Below, piece by piece: positions 17,036 to 25,411 of a DNA stretch of 64,000 nucleotides. Every line of letters begins with the position of its first letter. The stretch's first letter is position 1. Below the pieces are notes generated by a model, which saw only the letters and a program-made list of their open reading frames with translations, had not been told where the DNA came from and did no database searches. The translations under genes and the position numbers were made by a program. This DNA is from RPQJ01 sp963712815 (lineage in GTDB: Bacteria; Pseudomonadota; Gammaproteobacteria; Steroidobacterales; Steroidobacteraceae), in NCBI GenBank assembly GCA_963712815.1, contig CAVQJL010000012.1, forward strand, positions 806,001 to 870,000. Direction: 5' to 3'.

Positions 17036-18783
17036 GGCGACTGTTGCTCACGCTCGTCCTGCTCGCGACGACCGTCGCCGGCGCGCGGGCCGAGGAGCGC
17101 ATCCTCGCCTGGCAAAGCGACATCCACGTGCTGCCGGACAGCACGCTCGAGGTGACGGAGACGCTGCGGGTGCGGGCGGCGGGCCAGCAGATTCGCCGCG
17201 GCCTGCTGCGCGACTTCCCGACCCGCTACGTCGACCGGCGCGGCCGGCGCGTGGTAACCGGCTTCGAGGTGCTGGCGGTCCGCCGCGACGGCCACGCGGA
17301 GCCGCACGCGCTCGAGAAGCTGGCGAACGGCGTGCGCATCCGCATCGGCGACCCCGAGGTGTATCTCTCACCGGGCGAGTACGAGTACACGATCACCTAT
17401 CGCACCGACCGCCAGCTCGGCTTCTTCGCCGATCACGACGAGCTGTACTGGAACGTGACGGGCAACGGCTGGGACTTCCCGATAGACGCGGTAAGCGCGC
17501 AGGTGTTCCTGCCCGGCAGCATCGACGCCGCGTCGATCGACGTCGAGGCCTACACCGGGCCACAGGGAGCCCAGGGGCGCGACTGGGAGGCGGCTTCGGG
17601 CCCGAGCCTCGCGACCTTCCGCAGCACGCGCGGCCTCGGTCCGCGCGAGGGCCTGACCCTCGTGGCGAGCTGGCCGAAAGGTCACGTCGCCCCGCCCGGT
17701 CTCGACCAGCGCACCGGCTACCTGCTGCGCGACGCCTGGCCCGCCGGCATCGCGCTCGGCGGCCTCGCGGCGCTGCTCCTGTATTACCTCGGGGTGTGGC
17801 ACCGGGTCGGCCGCGATCCACCCAAGCGCGTGGTCATTCCCCGCTACGAGCCGCCCGCCGGGCTGTCGCCGGCCGCGATGCGCTTCGTGCGTCGCATGGC
17901 CTACGACGACCGCTGCTTCGCAGCCGCCGTGCTCAACCTCGCCGTACAGGGAGCGCTGCGCATCGAGCAGGCGTCGGGCGGATTGCTGAACCGGACACGT
18001 AAGTTCACGCTGCATCGCATCGACGCCGCGGAGACCACGGTACTCGCGGAGGACGAGCGCGCGCTGCGCGAGCGGCTGTTTGCATCTTCATCGAGCGTCG
18101 AGCTCGACAACGCCAACCACGTGGTGCTGAGCGGCGCCAAGCTCGAGCACCTGCGCGCGCTCAAGGCGCGCTACATGCCCTCGGCGTTCCGCGCCAACGC
18201 CACCTGGCATGCGCTCGGCATCGCGTTGAGCCTGCTCATCGGGGTGTTCGGGGTGCTGCTGCCCGCTGCCAGGGGCGGCTTCGGGCCCTCCTGGTGGTTC
18301 ATGACGCCGCCCGGCTGGACGGCACTCGCAGCGGTCGCCGGCGCGCTGGTCGCGAACCTGGCCTTCGGCCGGCTGCTCAAGGCGCCGACCGTCGGCGGCC
18401 GTGCGACGATGGATCACATCGAGGGATACCGGCTGTACCTGGACGTCGCCGAGGGCGACGAGCTCAAGCTCCTCGACGCACCGCCGCTCACGGTGCGCCT
18501 CTACGAACGCCACCTGCCCGCCGCACTCGCGCTCGAGGTCGAGCAGCACTGGGCGGAGCGGTTTGCAACGGTGTTCGCCACGCAGGCGGCAGCGCACACC
18601 CCGGGTTGGTACTCGGGCGATGCCTGGAACACGCGCAACGTCGCCCGTTTCACCTCGGGCTTCGGGTCATCTTTCAGCAGTGCCATCAGCTCGTCCTCGA
18701 CCGCTCCCGGATCGAGCTCGGGCAGTGGTGGCGGCGGCTCGTCCGGTGGCGGAGGTGGTGGCGGCGGCGGAGGCGGCTGGTGA
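17032..18783 (+). CDS. DUF2207 membrane protein
   Basis: A 583-residue protein: signal peptide (residues 1-20), a periplasmic beta domain (residues about 21-225; EYTITYRTDRQLGFF, ELYWNVTGNGWDFPI), a transmembrane helix (about 235-255), a cytoplasmic winged-helix-like region (SPAAMRFVRRMAYDDRCFAAAVLNLAVQGALRI), two further helices near 395-445, and a C-terminal Ser/Gly tail ending in GGGGW. This order is that of DUF2207 proteins, partners of LemA. The low-complexity tail follows a substrate-like FSSAISSSS stretch, as is usual. The ATG overlaps the lemA stop and the end overlaps the next start, both by 4 bp. Confidence 0.92.
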   Translation: MRRLLLTLVLLATTVAGARAEERILAWQSDIHVLPDSTLEVTETLRVRAAGQQIRRGLLRDFPTRYVDRRGRRVVTGFEVLAVRRDGHAEPHALEKLANGVRIRIGDPEVYLSPGEYEYTITYRTDRQLGFFADHDELYWNVTGNGWDFPIDAVSAQVFLPGSIDAASIDVEAYTGPQGAQGRDWEAASGPSLATFRSTRGLGPREGLTLVASWPKGHVAPPGLDQRTGYLLRDAWPAGIALGGLAALLLYYLGVWHRVGRDPPKRVVIPRYEPPAGLSPAAMRFVRRMAYDDRCFAAAVLNLAVQGALRIEQASGGLLNRTRKFTLHRIDAAETTVLAEDERALRERLFASSSSVELDNANHVVLSGAKLEHLRALKARYMPSAFRANATWHALGIALSLLIGVFGVLLPAARGGFGPSWWFMTPPGWTALAAVAGALVANLAFGRLLKAPTVGGRATMDHIEGYRLYLDVAEGDELKLLDAPPLTVRLYERHLPAALALEVEQHWAERFATVFATQAAAHTPGWYSGDAWNTRNVARFTSGFGSSFSSAISSSSTAPGSSSGSGGGGSSGGGGGGGGGGGW

Positions 18784-19808
18784 ACACGCGACGCGCTGCG
18801 TCCGGCCGCTCCCACGCGGGCGTGACGCAGTTGGCCCGCATCGTGATGGCGCTGACAGCCCTGCTCGCGCTTTTCGTCGTCGCCTTCGTGGCGATGAACT
18901 GGGCGCCGGACCGGCCGGTCAGCGAGCTTGCCGACCGCTGGGCCGGGCCACCCTCTGAGTTCCTCGAGATCGCCGGCCTGTCGGTGCACCTGCGCGACGA
19001 AGGGCGGCGCGACGAACCGGCACCGCTCGTGCTGCTGCACGGCACGTCGGCATCGCTCCACACCTGGGACGGCTGGGTAGAGGCGCTGGCCGGCGAGCGC
19101 CGCGTGGTGCGCGTGGACCTGCCCGGCTTCGGGCTCACCGGCCCGGCGCCGGACGGCGACTACCGCATCGAGCGCTACGTCGGGTTCGTCACCTCGCTCC
19201 TCGACGCGCTCGGCATCGAGCGCTGCGTGCTCGCGGGCAACTCCTTCGGCGGCTGGATCGCGTGGGAGACGGCCGTTGCCGCGCCCGACCGCGTCGCGGC
19301 GCTGATCCTGGTGGACTCGGCGGGCTATCCGCTCGAGTCGCAGTCGGTACCGATCGGCTTTCGCATTGCGCGGATCCCGCTGCTCAACCGACTCATGGAG
19401 GTGACTCTGCCGCGCAGCGTCGTCGAGTCGAGCCTGCGCAATACCTACGGCGACCCGTCGCGCGTCACGCCCGAGCTGGTCGACCGCTACTACGAGCTCA
19501 CGCTGCGCGATGGGAACCGCGCCGCGCTGGCCCTGCGCTTCGCCGGCGGCCGTCACTCCGATCGTGTTGATCGACTGCCGGAGCTGCAGCTGCCGACACT
19601 GGTCCTGTGGGGCGGACGGGACCGGCTGATCCCGCCGGATGCAGGCGAGCGTTTCCATCGCGATATTCCGGGCAGTCGCCTGGTCGTGTTCCCGGAGCTC
19701 GGCCACGTGCCGCACGAAGAAGACCCGGCTACCACGGTCGCGGCCGTGCGCAGGTTCCTCACCGAGATCGAAGTGCGTCCCGGCGAGCTGACGCCCGGGG
19801 ACGGGTAG
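18780..19808 (+). CDS. Membrane-anchored alpha/beta hydrolase
   Basis: A 342-residue protein starting at GTG, overlapping the DUF2207 stop (GTGA). One N-terminal transmembrane segment (about residues 22-40) anchors an alpha/beta hydrolase domain. The oxyanion region is VLLHGTSASLHTWDGW, the nucleophile elbow GNSFGG, the acid in LWGGRDRLIPP and the His in LGHVPHEEDP. The group is close to epoxide-hydrolase or haloperoxidase-like esterases; the substrate is unknown. As third gene in the LemA-DUF2207 unit it may serve envelope upkeep, which is inference. A later GTG (18822) could also be used. Confidence 0.85.
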   Translation: MNTRRAASGRSHAGVTQLARIVMALTALLALFVVAFVAMNWAPDRPVSELADRWAGPPSEFLEIAGLSVHLRDEGRRDEPAPLVLLHGTSASLHTWDGWVEALAGERRVVRVDLPGFGLTGPAPDGDYRIERYVGFVTSLLDALGIERCVLAGNSFGGWIAWETAVAAPDRVAALILVDSAGYPLESQSVPIGFRIARIPLLNRLMEVTLPRSVVESSLRNTYGDPSRVTPELVDRYYELTLRDGNRAALALRFAGGRHSDRVDRLPELQLPTLVLWGGRDRLIPPDAGERFHRDIPGSRLVVFPELGHVPHEEDPATTVAAVRRFLTEIEVRPGELTPGDG

Positions 19809-19940
19809 CGCAAGGACCCGACGTTCGACCGGCGCATTGCCGACCGCTTCGGCCGCTCTCCGCACCGCAACGCGATACTCGACCGGCCCTCGACGGCGGA
19901 GGAACTCGAGTTCCTGAAGCAGCCGGGTTCTTCGTTCTAG
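19809..19940 (+). pseudogene. C-terminal remnant of a DUF924 gene
   Basis: Immediately after the hydrolase stop, the same frame encodes 43 residues that end in a stop: DPTFDRRIADRFGRSPHRNA and then FLKQPGSSF. These match the conserved C-terminus of DUF924 proteins, whose ends read RFGRFPHRNxIL ... FLxxPGSSF. The N-terminal roughly 140 residues are missing and no start codon or ribosome site is present. I read it as the tail of a gene whose front was deleted. The last stop codon interlocks with the stop of the opposing peptidase gene (CTAG). The fragment has no frameshifts. Confidence 0.75.
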
Positions 19941-21283
19941 GCCTCGAGCAGGCGCGGCAGCGTGAGCGCGTCCACCAGCCCGCGCGCACCGTACAGCGCC
20001 GGCAGGATCACCCCAGGCGCGTGCCGACGGCGCAGCGCGGCAACGAGCTCGGTGCCGGCCCGATAGGCGGGCAGGTACATGCGCCCGAGCAGCGGATGGC
20101 GGCCCCAGGCACCGGAGAGCTTGTCCGCGCGCTCCGCCGACACCAGGAACTCCCGGCGCAGGATCGCGGCGACCTCGGCCTGCGGCAGGACCTCATGCCA
20201 CGTCAGGTAAGAGGCCTGGTTCTTCGCGTCGTCCTGCAGCAGCGCGAGCAGCACCCCGAGCTCGAGGTCGGGGTCCGGCAGCTCGGCGGGCTCGAGCACG
20301 CCGTGCGCGATCAGGATGGCGTTGTTCGCGATGCCCTCGAACAGCACGCTCGCGCGCGTGTTCATGGTGAGCACCGAGGCCTCGAACCCCGCGAGCCCGC
20401 GCACGAACAGGTCCTGCAGGTAGGCGAAGGTCGTCACGTGGCCCGGCACCACCTCGTGGCTCACCAGCTGCTGGAACTCCGGCACGGAGATCTCGAGCGC
20501 GGCGTTGAGCTCGTAGCTGGCCTCGTACTCCGGCGAGCCGTCGGGCCGGCGCGCGTGACCCAGGTAGTTCATGGAACCCGAGAACCACGCGTTCTCGATG
20601 GCGAGGAAGCGGACGTTGGCCCGCGGCACGCGCGCGAACTCCGCCGGCAGGTGCGGCAGCAGGTGCCGCGCCGACAGCGCGTCGTACTGCGCGACGAAGG
20701 CGTCCCCGACCGCCGCGATGGACTTCGCCGGCACGCGCCGCGCCGTCCGCCAGTCGTCCACGGCGGCGAGCAGCGACTCGGGATCGCTCGAGCCGTGGCC
20801 CGCGGCGGCCAGCAATTCCGTCACCCGCGCGCGCTTCGCAGCGGGCTGTGACGGCTCGGGCGCACGGCCCGTGATGGTCCGCACGCAGCGCTCGTAGGGC
20901 ACTTGCGGCCCAAGGCCCACGATCTCCATCGCGAGATCCCACATCACCTCGCAGCACAGGCCCAGCCCGTCGAGATAGTCGCCGCGGCGTCCGCCGGTTG
21001 CACGGGCGCCGTCGCGCAGTCGCCCGATCGCGCCGTGCACGTCGACGGCCGCCAGGTACGCCTCGATCGTGGCGCGGTCCGCCGCCTGCGCGCCGACACC
21101 GCCGTTGCCGCGCAGCACCGCTGCCGTGGGATGCGTGTATGCGACGGGCAGCGGCTCGTCGGAGAACCAGCAGTCGGCGATGAAGCGCCCGACACCGGAG
21201 GGATTCATGACGTCGCCGCCCCACAACGTGTCGATGCCGATGAGCGCCTCGGCGGTGGCGCAGTCCAGACTCGCGAGCGGCAT
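19937..21283 (-). CDS. DUF885-like putative zinc metallopeptidase
   Basis: A 448-residue protein without signal peptide. The key motif is SHEVVPGHVTTF, with His276, Glu277 and His282, a variant HExxPGH zinc site as in DUF885 peptidases; the downstream FEGIANN may supply the third ligand. An earlier segment, RFLAIENAWFSGSMNYLG, also fits. Family members are thought to be gluzincin-like exopeptidases, mostly uncharacterised. It is divergent from the cytochrome b gene, separated by 116 bp that hold a TTAAG-type operator. Cytoplasmic location is predicted. The exact family is not sure. Confidence 0.68.
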   Translation of the reverse strand: MPLASLDCATAEALIGIDTLWGGDVMNPSGVGRFIADCWFSDEPLPVAYTHPTAAVLRGNGGVGAQAADRATIEAYLAAVDVHGAIGRLRDGARATGGRRGDYLDGLGLCCEVMWDLAMEIVGLGPQVPYERCVRTITGRAPEPSQPAAKRARVTELLAAAGHGSSDPESLLAAVDDWRTARRVPAKSIAAVGDAFVAQYDALSARHLLPHLPAEFARVPRANVRFLAIENAWFSGSMNYLGHARRPDGSPEYEASYELNAALEISVPEFQQLVSHEVVPGHVTTFAYLQDLFVRGLAGFEASVLTMNTRASVLFEGIANNAILIAHGVLEPAELPDPDLELGVLLALLQDDAKNQASYLTWHEVLPQAEVAAILRREFLVSAERADKLSGAWGRHPLLGRMYLPAYRAGTELVAALRRRHAPGVILPALYGARGLVDALTLPRLLEA

Positions 21284-21316
21284 CTCGTGTCTCCTTCGGG
21301 TTGTCCAAGGGGACCG

Positions 21317-21332
21317 TTAAGGAACCCCTAAG
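21317..21332. promoter_or_regulatory. Direct-repeat operator TTAAG-N6-CTAAG
   Basis: Two copies of a TTAAG-like pentamer start 11 bp apart (21317 and 21328), the layout bound by OmpR/PmrA/QseB-type response regulators. It lies 68 bp upstream of the cytochrome b start and in the divergent promoter region of the peptidase. A second copy of the same layout is upstream of the cytochrome c peroxidase gene. The regulator encoded between the two is the natural candidate. Confidence 0.55.
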
Positions 21333-21399
21333 CCTCAGCACATAGCCTACTCCGCGACGTGGGCATGGTGCCCGACGACCCGACGATGAGGGGACTCCG

Positions 21400-22187
21400 A
21401 TGCAGACTTCGACTTCCACCGGCAGGCCGCTCACTTGGGACCTGCCGACGCGCGTATTCCACTGGGCGCTTGCAGGGTCCTTTCTCGGAGCCTACCTCCT
21501 TGCCGAGGAGGACGGCTCGCGAAATCTCTCACGTGATGTTCGGCTACACGGTGGCCGGCCTGCTGGTCTTCCGGCTGCTGTGGGGTTTCGTGGGTTCCAC
21601 GCACGCGCGCTTCCGTGACTTCGCCTACGGTCCTGGCGCAGCCGCAGCCCTACCTTTGCGACCTCGTCCGGGGTCGCGCACGGGACTACGAGGGCCACAA
21701 CCCGGCCGGCAGCTGGGCCATCTACGCTCTGCTCGCGCTCGCCGCGGCGACCGCGCTGACGGGCTGGCTCCACTACAATGAAATCGGCGGCGAAACCCTC
21801 GAGGAACTCCACGAGGTGCTCGCGAACGCGTGGTTGGCGCATGGTCGCGGTGCACGTCGTCGGCGTGGTGGTTTCGAGCGTGGCCCACCGGCGGAATCTC
21901 GTGGCCACGATGATTACCGGTCGCCGTACACGAGTGGCGGCGCGCCCGTGACGGACACCGCAGGCAACGAGCCGACTCCGGGCCGTGAGTTCGCAGCGCC
22001 ACCGACCCGCGATGGGCACTCGGCTCGGCGCTGGCAGTGGCCGTGCTCGGCTTCTGGACCTGGGCCGTGACGACCGGCGGCGGATCGTTGCTCGCCGGCG
22101 CCGAAGGTGCGGCGGCGGCGCGAGTACGGCGAGCACGCGGACCTCGGTGAAGGTGCCCGGCTGGACGAAGACGAGGATGACGACTGA
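21400..22187 (+). pseudogene. Cytochrome b561-type membrane protein, multiply frameshifted
   Basis: Pieces in successive frames join into one cytochrome b/b6-domain protein: RPLTWDLPTRVFHWALAGSF, SHVMFGYTVAGLLVFRLLWG, GSWAIYALLALAAATALTGW, ELHEVLANAWLA, MVAVHVVGVVVSSVAHRRNL, then a C-terminal helix FWTWAVTTGGG and an acidic tail. The His residues in FHW, SH, HE and VHVV are the haem-b ligands expected. About five shifts, each equivalent to +1, split it. It would carry electrons across the inner membrane from a c-type partner. The peptide similarity in every piece means either recent decay or sequencing errors. It ends 3 nt before the regulator. Confidence 0.75.
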
Positions 22188-22190
22188 CCC

Positions 22191-22875
22191 ATGCGCGTGC
22201 TCCTCATCGAGGACGATCTTGCTGCTCGGCGACGCGCTGCAGGCAGGGCTGCGCGGCAAGGGCTTCGCCGTCGAGTGGCTGCGCGACGGCGCAGCCGGCG
22301 TCGCCGCGCTCGCCACCGACCCTTCGATGCGGTCGTCCTCGACCTCGGCCTGCCGCGGCTCGATGGCCGCCGCCTGCTCGAGCATGCCGTCGCGGCGCGG
22401 GCGATCGAACGCCCGTGCTGGTGCTCACGCGCGCGCGACGCGCTCGACGATCGAGTCGGCGGGCTCGATGCCGGAGCCGACGACTACGTGGTGAAGCCCG
22501 TCGCCATGGCCGAGCTCGCCGCACGCCTGCGCGCGCTGGTCCGTCGTGCGAGCGGAATTGCCCGGGACAGCTCGAGGTCGGCGCCCTCCGGCTGTCGATC
22601 CGGGGACCCGCGCAGTGACGTGGCGGGGCGAGCCCGTCGAGCTCGCGCCACGCGAATTCGACGTGCTGCTGGCGCTGACGCTCAAGGCCGGGCGCGTCGT
22701 CACGCGCCAGCAGATCGAATCTGCGCTGTACGAGTGGGATCGCAGCATCGAGAGCAACGCGATCGAGGTCCACGTGCACCACCTGCGTCGCAAGCTGTCG
22801 CCCGACCTGATCCGCACGGTGCGGGGCGTCGGTTACATGCTGGCCGCGGACGGCGGAGTGACGACGGGTGCGTAG
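22191..22875 (+). pseudogene. OmpR-family response regulator (QseB/TctD-like), multiply frameshifted
   Basis: Joined frames give a complete OmpR/PhoB-type regulator: MRVLLIEDD, LLLGDALQAGLRGKGFAVEW, FDAVVLDLGLPRLDG with the phospho-acceptor Asp, GADDYVVKPVAMAELAARL with the conserved Lys, and the winged helix LAPREFDVLLALTLKAGRVV ... HVHHLRRKL and RTVRGVGYML. At least five +1/-1 shifts lie before 22600; from about 22597 to the end the frame is intact. It should bind 11-bp-spaced direct repeats, and such repeats occur at 21317 and 24252. It overlaps the kinase start by 8 bp. True inactivation is not proven. Confidence 0.78.
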
Positions 22876-24212
22876 GTACTCGCTGCGCCGCCGCCTGCTC
22901 ACCCTGCTTCTCGCGAGCGTCGTGGTGGCCTGGGCGGCCACGATGCTCCTGACCTACAACCATGCCCATCACGAGCTCGACGAGCTGCTCGATGCCCACC
23001 TGGCACGCTCGGCGCGCCTGCTGCTCGCGCAGGAAGGCGACGAGCTCGAGGAGATCCGCATCGGCGATTCCGCGGACCTAGGTCCGTACGGCCAGGAGGT
23101 CGTGCTGCAGGTGTGGCGCGAGGGGCAGGTGCTGGCACTGCGCAGCGCGGGAGCGCCCGAGATACGACTGTCGCCCGTCGAGATCGGCTTCAGCGACGCG
23201 ACGGTGGCCGGTCGTCACTGGCGCGTGTTCAGCGGCTGGGACGTCGAGCGCGAGGTGCTCGTGCAGGTGGCCGAGGACCACGCGCTACGCGAGCGACTGC
23301 TCGCGCACTACACCTTGAGCGGGCTGCCCGCCCTGCTGTTCGGTGTACCACTGCTCGGCGTGCTGGTGTGGCTGGTCGTCGGCGCGGCCGTCCGGCCGCT
23401 CGCCCACCTCGGGCACGAAGTGAGCCGGCGGGGCCCAAGCGACCTGCGACCACTGCCGGATGGCGGGGCGCCGATGGAGGTGAACCCGCTGGTCGACCGG
23501 CTGAACGCCCTGTTCGTGCGAATCTCGACGTCGATGCAGGCCGAGCGGCGCTTTACGTCGCACGCGGCGCACGAGCTTCGTACGCCGATCGCAGCGATAC
23601 GTGCCCAGGCCGAGGTCGCGCGGGACAGCATAGAGCTCGGTCACGCGCGACGTTGCGCTGGCGCACGTCATCGAGGGTTGCGATCGCGCCGCTCGCCTGG
23701 TGGACCAGATGCTGCTGCTCGCGCGGATCGACGAGCGTGCCTCGCAGGACGGTCCGGTGACCAGCCGACTCGACCAGGTCGCGGCGCGCGTGATCGCGGA
23801 TCTCGCCCCCGCCGCACTCGAGAACGGCGTGTCGCTCGAGCTCGCCACCGACGAGGCCGTCAGCGTGGCCGTGGACGGCGTCCTGCTCGACGTACTGCTT
23901 CGAAACCTGCTCGACAACGCCGTCCGGCACGGCGGTGCGCCCGGCCCGGTGACGGTGGGTTGCACGGAGGGCACCGACGGCGCCCTGCTCGAGGTCGCCG
24001 ACCGCGGACCCGGCGTGGACGAGGCGGAACTGCCCGAGCTCGGCAGCCGTTTCTATCGCGCCTCCAGCGCACGGGGACCCGGCAGCGGCCTCGGGCTTTC
24101 CATCGTCCAGCGCATTGCGGAGGGCTGCGGCGGAACGGTCCGCTATCGACGTGGCGATGACGGCCGGGGCCTCGTCGTCGAGGTGCGGCTCCCGTCGCGC
24201 TCCGGCGGCTGA
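22868..24212 (+). pseudogene. QseC/TctE-like sensor histidine kinase with one frameshift
   Basis: The chain starts at GTG with RRYSLRRRLLTLLL and has two transmembrane helices (about residues 10-30 and 150-175) flanking a periplasmic domain with ELDELLDAHLARSARLLLAQ, the 2CSK_N-type sensor of QseC. The HisKA box is SHAAHELRTPIAAIRAQAE. A +1 shift near 23640 then moves the frame; the remainder carries the N box (LLRNLLDNAVRHGG), DRGPGVDE and GSGLGLSIVQRI. The partner regulator overlaps its start. Unlike the two upstream genes it has just one lesion. It is likely the sensor for redox or envelope signals to the cytochrome cluster. Confidence 0.8.
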
Positions 24213-24251
24213 TCGACATACGCGATTGCCGCAAGCGGCGCCACGCCCGAA

Positions 24252-24267
24252 TTAATGTTGCGTTAAG
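24252..24267. promoter_or_regulatory. Direct-repeat operator TTAAT-N6-TTAAG
   Basis: TTAAT (24252) and TTAAG (24263) repeat with an 11-bp period, the same layout as the site at 21317. It lies 51 bp before the peroxidase ATG and 40 bp after the kinase stop. It fits binding of a PmrA/QseB-type regulator to activate the peroxidase gene. Confidence 0.6.
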
Positions 24268-24318
24268 GCACAGCCGCGACACTTGCGCTGTCCCCCCGAA
24301 GTCGAATGGAGAGTCGCC

Positions 24319-25350
24319 ATGCGTAATCGCGTCCTGTTTTCCGCCCTGCTGATGGCCCTGGCCGTCGGCGTGACCCACGCGCAGGGCGCGTGGCAACCGC
24401 TGCCGGACAGCGCCCCGGCGCCGGCCGACAACCCGACCACCGCCGCCAAGGTCGAGCTCGGCAAGATGCTCTACTTCGATCCGCGGCTTTCCTCGACCGG
24501 CACCGTGTCGTGCTTTTCCTGCCACAACGTGATGGAAGGTGGCGACGACCACATGACGACCTCGGCCGGCGTGCACGGGCTCAAAGGCGGACGCAACGCC
24601 CCGACCGTCTGGAACTCGGCCTTCCATTCCGTGCAGTTCTGGGACGGTCGCGCGCCATCGCTCGAGGAGCAGGCCAAGGGGCCGCCGGTGAACCCGATCG
24701 AGATGGGCATGGCGAATCTCGACGCGGTCATCGACCGCGTCCGGCACATCCCCGGCTACCAGTCGTACTTCGAGCGCGCTTTCGGCGACGGCAACGTCGT
24801 GACCATGGACAACGCGGCCCGCGCCATCGCGGCCTACGAGCGCACGCTAATCACGCCGGGCAGCGCCTATGACCGCTACGCCAAAGGCGACAAGCAGGCC
24901 CTCACCGCGCAGCAGGTGCGTGGCATGGAAACCTTTGCCGCGGTCGGCTGCACGAGCTGCCACCAGGGGCCGGCCTTCAACGGGCCCGCATTACCGGTAG
25001 GAACGGGATTCTTCATGAAGTTTCCGACCTATCCGGACAGCCCGTACGTCGCGAAATACAAGCTCACCGAAGACCCGGGACGGTTCAGCGCGACGCACGA
25101 CGAGGCCGACCGCGGCATGTGGCGCGTACCGACCCTCCTGAACCTGGAGTACACCGCGCCATACATGCACAATGGTGCCGTGAAGACGCTGCCCGAAGCC
25201 GTGCGGGTCATGGCCTCGACGCAGTTGAACAAGCCACTCACGGACGCAGAGGTCGGTGACATCGTGGTGTTCCTCGGCGCGCTGACCGGACCCTTCCCCG
25301 AGCAGACCATGCCGCGCCTGCCCCCGACGCCGGGAGATCTGCTGGACTAG
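24319..25350 (+). CDS. Di-haem cytochrome c peroxidase (CcpA/MacA family)
   Basis: A 343-residue exported protein with a signal peptide of about 21 residues. Two CxxCH haem sites are present: CFSCH (Cys65-His69) and CTSCH (Cys211-His215). Further family motifs are LGKMLYFDPRLSSTGTVSC, NAPTVWNSAFHSVQFWDGR, FKVPTLLN-like WRVPTLLNLEYTAPYMHNG, and the C-terminal TDAEVGDIVVFLGAL. Such enzymes reduce periplasmic H2O2 with electrons from c-type cytochromes. Placement after a cytochrome b/two-component unit with shared operators suggests a regulated redox defence module. It is intact, unlike the three genes before it. Confidence 0.93.
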   Translation: MRNRVLFSALLMALAVGVTHAQGAWQPLPDSAPAPADNPTTAAKVELGKMLYFDPRLSSTGTVSCFSCHNVMEGGDDHMTTSAGVHGLKGGRNAPTVWNSAFHSVQFWDGRAPSLEEQAKGPPVNPIEMGMANLDAVIDRVRHIPGYQSYFERAFGDGNVVTMDNAARAIAAYERTLITPGSAYDRYAKGDKQALTAQQVRGMETFAAVGCTSCHQGPAFNGPALPVGTGFFMKFPTYPDSPYVAKYKLTEDPGRFSATHDEADRGMWRVPTLLNLEYTAPYMHNGAVKTLPEAVRVMASTQLNKPLTDAEVGDIVVFLGALTGPFPEQTMPRLPPTPGDLLD

Positions 25351-25383
25351 CCTGCGGACCATCCGCTCGCCGCGAACGTCCGT

Positions 25384-25411
25384 TGAGGGCGGCCTACCGC
25401 GGCCGCCCTCA
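25384..25411. terminator. Convergent-gene hairpin
   Basis: A perfect 11-bp stem (25384-25394 with 25401-25411, 6-nt loop) covers the gap between the peroxidase gene and the opposing M28 peptidase, overlapping the peptidase stop codon. It has no T-tract on either side, so it may act as a bidirectional barrier or RNA stabiliser more than a strong intrinsic terminator. Confidence 0.5.

Noticed and set aside
18700..18783. Gly/Ser low-complexity run that resembles a tandem repeat
   Set aside because: It is the usual Gly-rich C-terminal tail of DUF2207 proteins, not a separate repeat element.
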